A stretch of 64,000 nt of DNA, taken from positions 16,660,903 to 16,724,902 of the forward strand of contig NC_080053.1 in the NCBI RefSeq assembly GCF_026212465.1. Direction: 5' to 3'. A program made the position numbers and the translations under genes. Position 1 is the stretch's first letter; each line of letters begins with the position of its first letter. This document shows, in pieces, positions 59,461-64,000 of the stretch. A model generated the notes under the pieces. It was not told where the DNA came from, did not search any database, and worked only from the letters and a program-made list of their open reading frames with translations. The stretch is from Amaranthus tricolor. Lineage: Eukaryota > Streptophyta > Magnoliopsida > Caryophyllales > Amaranthaceae.

Positions 59461-60285
59461 TTGGGTATTTCTTTAATCAAGTATTTAGGATTATTTTATG
59501 TTTTTTTATTGGGTAATTATGAATAGTACTAGTTTGTTGAGTATTATTGATGGTAATGCAAAAAGGGAGCTTGGATTGTTATCTTTTGGCATTAAAAGTT
59601 GATGTACACAAGGTGTTTGTTCAAATGTATCAATGAAGTTCTTTGGTTTTCTAATCTGATTTTTGGTTGAAGAATTTATTCATAAAGGTAACTTACAAGC
59701 GAAATATTTTTTTTTAAATTTAATTTAAGTATTTCAAAGTTCAAGTTACCTTTTATAAGGTGTGGTATTACTGCTACTATTATTTGAAAATTGTATAATT
59801 TTTGGTGTTTCAAATTTTGAATTTTGACATTGTTTGACCTTGCTTCTAATCCTTTATCAAAATTATGTTTTGTATGTTCACAGCTTTATCTATATGAGCT
59901 TTTAAATATATTGTACTATGAAAATGAGTTATGGTTATTGATTTCAAAGAAAATCAAGTGATTTATTGATTCATTTTATATTGAAATGATCGACATTGAA
60001 AAACGTCCGTTTTTGGGAACAGGCAATTGTGAAATCCTATAGCTTGATAATAGGTAATGGTTATTTGGATCCCGTTTCGTTCTTGCAAGAATAATATTTT
60101 TAGTGATGACGATAACCCGTGCTCTCAAGATTTAGATCAAGCCTACTTCTTGACGGTTCATATATTCCCACGTTTTAAACTATTGTTACATTATTTTTTT
60201 TAATATGAGTTTTGAATAAATACCTTTGGTATATAAAATTTTGTTTTTTTTCGCAATGAAAGCATAAGTTTCATTTGCTGTGTTA

Positions 60286-60372
60286 TTTCGCTATTGACTT
60301 ATAAAGTAATAGCCGTATTTTGATTTCGCTATAAACTTGTAAAGTAATAGCCGTATTTTGATTCGTTATGAA
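60286..60372. repeat. Short tandem repeat (about 37-40 bp, two units and a partial third)
   Basis: Units of TTCGCTAT...ACTT.TAAAGTAATAGCCG followed by TATTTTGATT occur twice, then TTCGTTATGAACTAAGGTTC begins a diverged third. Confidence 0.75.
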
Positions 60373-60619
60373 CTAAGGTTCATAGTCGTATTTATGTCGA
60401 TCCCAAACAGTGTTTTTAAAAGAGTTTGGATTCAAATAAAATAATGTTTTAGGTAGTTACCAATTGAGCAAAGAATTTGATTGGAAATTTTGTTAATGAC
60501 TTGTATATAAATGTGATAGTTTGTTGGATTACTCAACAATTCAATTGTTGACAAGTTAGAATCACAATTTTAACAACCTTGGATATACCAATTAAGTATT
60601 TAGGATAAACATAATAGGT

Positions 60620-60825
60620 GTTTCAGGTATTCCAGGTTTGAATTTGCGATATACAAAGTAGGTATTTAGGCTATACCAAGCAGATATTTGGTGTTGTCAA
60701 GTAGGCGTTTGGGTTATATTACAAGTTTAGGTATGTAAAGTAGGTATTTGAGGTACGTCAACTAATTGTTTGAGGTATGTCAAATATGTGTTTTGAGGTT
60801 TACCAAGTAGGTGTTTGAGTTTTGC
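60620..60825. repeat. Minisatellite with AAGTAGGTATTTGAGGTATA-like units
   Basis: Imperfect units of about 22 bp such as AAGTAGGTATTTAGGCTATA, AAGTAGGCGTTTGGGTTATA and AAGTAGGTATTTGAGGTACG run on the + strand. The reverse complement of the same unit recurs at 62925-63115. Confidence 0.8.
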
Positions 60826-61109
60826 ATGAATCAGACGATTAGAAACTCATTCTTGAAAAATTCAACATGTTAAAAACACCTTCTTGACACGCTGTGAATC
60901 TCTACACTACGTATGTCAAATGCCTACTTGTGGTATCCTAAAATGCTACCAAGTAAGCGAGCAATTATCTTACATTTATATTTTTTAAATATATAATGGG
61001 CCGGCCTAATTAGAGACATTTTCTCAATAAGACTGTCTATCACAACAATGTATGTAATATCAATGGTTGAGGTCGCTTCTCATAATTATGACTTCCTCAT
61101 GTCAGCTTT

Positions 61110-61378
61110 AGAGTCACCTGCAAAACAATTTCTCAAATGAGATGGTTTCACGGTGAGACTATTATCTGTTGGGTTGCCTTAATTTATCTCAAAATGTTCA
61201 CTTATAATCTTAAAGTAATCACTTACAACCTATAATTGATCACTTTCTATAGTCTGTAAGTGGCTACTTATAACCTTAAAGTAAATACTTACAATTTAAA
61301 AGTAATCAATACAAAAAATTAATTACATGGGCTCGTCTCATGATGAGACGATCTCATTAAAGAGTCGCTGAAAACTGT
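61110..61378. mobile_element. Minisatellite-cored inverted-repeat element C
   Basis: Left end GAGTCACCTGCAAAACAATT then TCTCAAATGAGATGG; right end reverse-complemented TTTTCAGCGACTCTTTAATG then AGATCGTCTC. The interior has degenerate units of about 22-26 bp such as TCACTTATAATCTTAAAGTA and CTACTTATAACCTTAAAGTA. Architecture and GAGAC core are as in elements A and B, although the terminal sequence differs more. Confidence 0.6.
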
Positions 61379-61516
61379 TAAATATATATTTAGCGTATAA
61401 AATATATTATGTGGATCATATCTCAACTACATCGGAATTTTTGGTTCTTTGTATATCAAATTATGGCTTGGGAATCTAAGAGCAACGATGAAAGCAATTT
61501 GTGTCATGATGGTTTG

Positions 61517-61979
61517 TTTTTTGAAAAGCTCATTCAAACGTGCGAAACGTTCGTATAAATTATATTGATTTGCTTACTGAAATGTAGAAGAATTAAAAAC
61601 TCATTTGACTGATTTAACAAGATACATGTATTCAATTAAGATGATTATAACGTCCTGTTTTTAAATAAAAATAATTACGATGGCTAAAAAGACGTTAAAT
61701 ACGTGTTTTTTGAGATCTATTGATGAGTTTTAGGGTTCAAGTGATATACTCAATATGTTGAGATACTTTGAAAACTAAAATTTTATTTGAAATGAATTCT
61801 AACATTGAAATTACTCTAAAAATTGATATTAAATCTGTCAAAACGGGTCGGTTTCCGGTCGGGTAATTATCGGGTCGGTCATGTTTCGGATTAAGTCGCT
61901 TTCGGGTGGGTCGGGTTCGGGTTTTGTCGGGTCGGGTCCCGGGTTCATTTTCGGGTCGGATCAAATTTTCACAGGTCTA
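61517..61979 (-). repeat. Left half of the non-autonomous hAT-like element, inverted
   Basis: Matches the reverse complement of 26971-27426, ending in the terminus TTTTCACAGGTCTA at 61979. Just before it (61463-61483) is ATGGCTTGGGAATCTAAG, which resembles the start of a hAT transposase (MAWESK) on the + strand. Confidence 0.9.
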
Positions 61980-62924
61980 GTTCGGAGTTGTTTCAAAAAG
62001 TTTGTATTTGCTTTTTCTAGAATACTGACTTCCTTCTCATAAAGCAAGACTTTGTAGGAGTTGGATGACACCTACACTAATATGTGTCATCAACCAGTAA
62101 TTCAAGAGACACTTCCCAGCTATATTTACGCTTTAGAACCGTAAAAGTATAATTTATCCTATATTATAAAATATGTTTGACAAAAAGAAATATCGTAAGT
62201 AAAATAAAAGTCTTATTATTTTACTTTAATCAAATGTCCACTTTAAATAATTTTAAGAAAACTTTAATTATGAGTCAAAATAATTAATAAAACAAATTAT
62301 CATCTCTAAAATAATATTATATCTAATTTTCATCGTATAACTTATTTTTTGTCCCAAAATAATTACGACTAATACCCAAATGTATTAAAAATATTTTTCT
62401 AAGCCCCAATAAAATATCGCACTTAAGAAATACTAATCCCAGATACACTTAATTAATTACAATTAATTAAGTGGCTAATTTTTAGGCTATTTCAGTTTAT
62501 CAAAGCTATATTACATTATAATAGTTTCAAAGCCCTATTAATTTATAAACCAAATGAAAAAGCTTAGTAATTTTCGCAATCAAAAATAATGCATAAATTA
62601 TCAATTATGAGAACCAATTTGATCATTAATAAGTAAATAACACCAAATGAAAGCAAGACTCAACTAGTAATATAGATTTAAAAAACAACTCTAAGGTAGC
62701 AGGAATTTTCATTAAATTGCTAAAAGTCTCAACTTTCACGCATATTGTTCATAAAACGACCATACTATGATCAAGAGTATTAATTTAATCATTAAAAAGC
62801 AAAAACGAACATTTTTTGTTGAGTATTTCAAAATCGTACGATTCTTGTTGCGATTCTACAATTCCATATGTAACTAACGATTCTACTTGCGATTCTAACT
62901 GATTTCTATTCTAGTATGTACCAA
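61980..62924. other. AT-rich intergenic sequence
   Basis: No gene, RNA gene or bounded element found. Confidence 0.5.
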
Positions 62925-63115
62925 ATACCTACTTGGCATACCTCAAATACCTATTTGAAAACCCCAATTGCCTACTTGGTATACCCGAATATATCAAACC
63001 CTTACTTGACAACCTTGAATACCTACTAATATACTTCAAATTCCTACTTGATATACCCCTACATACCTAATTTGTATACCCTAAATCCCTACTTGGTATA
63101 CCCTAAATCCCCAAT
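62925..63115. repeat. Minisatellite with CAAATACCTACTTGGTATACC-like units
   Basis: Units such as TACCTACTTGGCATACCTCA and TCCCTACTTGGTATACCC run in the orientation opposite to 60620-60825. Confidence 0.8.
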
Positions 63116-63317
63116 ATAGTCATGTTTAAAACATAATTAATTAGAGTTTTTTAATGGAAAAATTACCTAAAGTAATCCAACATTTTCATGATTTTCCTAA
63201 AATAATCCCACCTATTGATTAGCTATGAATAATCCCAACTTTGATGGGTATTTTTCTAGAGTAAACCTGATAATCGGATGACTTGTTATATCGAGTTTTA
63301 TTTTTTTATAAAAGATA
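63116..63317. other. Unassigned AT-rich sequence
   Basis: Contains related phrases such as ACCTAAAGTAATCCAACATT and CCTAAAATAATCCCACC, which look like internal repeats of an element end. I cannot bound it. Confidence 0.35.

Positions 63318-63378
<61 letters not shown>
63318..63378. repeat. (TAA)n microsatellite
   Basis: About 60 bp of AAT/TAA trinucleotides directly before the LINE fragment. Confidence 0.95.
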
Positions 63379-64000
63379 GTGGATTCTTGTAATATTCCTT
63401 TGGGTTCCATGCCTTTTCGCTATCTAGGGGTTCCGCTCTCTTCCAAACGTATTTCTGCAGTTGAATGTGAATGTCTTGTTGTTAGAATGACAGCTAAGAT
63501 AAGATCATGGCAAGTCCGGAATCTCTCTTATGCAGCTAGGCTACAACTTGTTTCTTCTGTTTTGATGAATATCACAAACTTTTGGTGTCAAATCTTTGTG
63601 TTGCCTAAGAAGGTGCTAAAACATGTGAATGCAATCTGCAGAGCATATCTCTGGCATGGGAAAAATGATTCTGACACACCTGAAAATATGAATTGGGCTA
63701 AGGTTTGTACTCCAAAAAAGCTGGGTGGCCTGGGTATTCATAACCTGGAAGTTTGGAATCTAGTCGTAGTGGGTAAACATGTATGGCATATATCTTCTAT
63801 GACTAACTCCATGTGGGTCAAATGGGTGCATGATGTCTATACCAAGGGTGGAAACTGGAGGGTCTTTGATGCTCCCATAACCTCAAGCTGGGCTTTTAAG
63901 AAGAGATGCAAGGTTAAAGATAGGCTGGGTCAATGGGTGCATAATAGCTCTTACTCTATTAAAGAAGTCTATCATGACCTCTTAGGGGTTGGACAACCAG
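63379..64000 (+). CDS. LINE (non-LTR) reverse transcriptase, C-terminal part, running off the window
   Basis: The frame is open for 207 codons to the window edge. It begins VDSCNIPLGSMPFRYLGVPL, then SSKRISAVECECLVVRMTAK, IRSWQVRNLSYAARLQLVSS, FWCQIFVLPKKVLKHVNAIC and WAKVCTPKKLGGLGIHNLEV. This is the FRYLGVPL...I..W....LSYAGR.QL...WC..KKLGGLG thumb and post-RT region of plant L1-like LINEs, leading toward the zinc-binding RVT region. The catalytic palm would lie upstream but is absent: homology starts at the (TAA)n tract, so the copy is 5'-truncated or broken there. No stop or frameshift is seen in this part. It is a mobile-element protein, not a host gene. Confidence 0.88.
   Translation, partial: MDSCNIPLGSMPFRYLGVPLSSKRISAVECECLVVRMTAKIRSWQVRNLSYAARLQLVSSVLMNITNFWCQIFVLPKKVLKHVNAICRAYLWHGKNDSDTPENMNWAKVCTPKKLGGLGIHNLEVWNLVVVGKHVWHISSMTNSMWVKWVHDVYTKGGNWRVFDAPITSSWAFKKRCKVKDRLGQWVHNSSYSIKEVYHDLLGVGQP

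Larger units (their letters stand above)
58828..61109. other. Non-coding sequence between the two element halves
   Basis: AT-rich without a supportable gene. It contains an LTR-related fragment (59290-59460), a short tandem repeat (60286-60372) and a minisatellite (60620-60825). At about 60996-61052 a GGCC...AGAGACATTTTCTCAATAAG end resembles the right terminus of the minisatellite-cored elements, without a visible left partner. Confidence 0.5.

Overview
The window is nuclear DNA from a flowering plant. It contains one spliced host-type gene set in AT-rich sequence, which is otherwise filled with nested LTR retrotransposons, hAT and CACTA transposons, SINE and LINE copies, small terminal-inverted-repeat elements and long (TA)n or (TAA)n arrays. 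The mix of families would fit a Caryophyllales genome such as the Amaranthaceae, but that is only an impression.

Layout. Positions 1-9924 hold a minus-strand, non-autonomous LTR element of the LARD type: LTRs of about 3.2 kb around 3.6 kb of internal DNA, with a relic of a chromovirus integrase C-terminus. It interrupts the gag of a Ty1/copia element (9925-10680). Positions 12128-15479 carry a four-exon pyroglutamyl-peptidase I (peptidase C15) gene on the minus strand, intact and with canonical splice sites. Its introns hold a 5'-truncated LINE insertion, a 51-bp tandem repeat and a small inverted-repeat element. Positions 17-35 kb are repeats: a SINE inside a MITE-like element, two solo LTRs with exact 5-bp target duplications, minisatellite-cored inverted-repeat elements, a 0.94-kb palindrome with a 94-bp hairpin at its centre, a copia LTR and gag interrupted by a hAT-like element, and a second SINE copy.

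Positions 35859-39480 are a complete-ended hAT element (8-bp target duplication) with a broken transposase. Positions 39663-50485 are a complete-ended 10.8-kb CACTA element (3-bp target duplication AAA). It carries a broken TNPD-type transposase, a broken TNPA-type (transposase 24) gene that runs into a Ulp1-like cysteine-protease domain, and a 169-bp satellite-like array in its last large intron. Positions 51.3-55.9 kb are a decayed copia element whose RT and RNase H are separated by a third solo LTR. Positions 55.9-62 kb hold a second hAT pseudogene and the two halves of a related non-autonomous element, now 2.7 kb apart and in opposite orientation. The window ends in an open LINE reverse-transcriptase fragment.

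Apart from the peptidase gene, no host gene can be supported. None of the transposons encodes an intact transposase or polyprotein, so any movement would need proteins from elsewhere. The least ordinary structures are the satellite array grown inside a CACTA intron (with a diverged single copy in another intron of the same element), the hairpin palindrome at 25.3-26.2 kb, the scattered family of minisatellite-cored elements, and the split hAT-like element.
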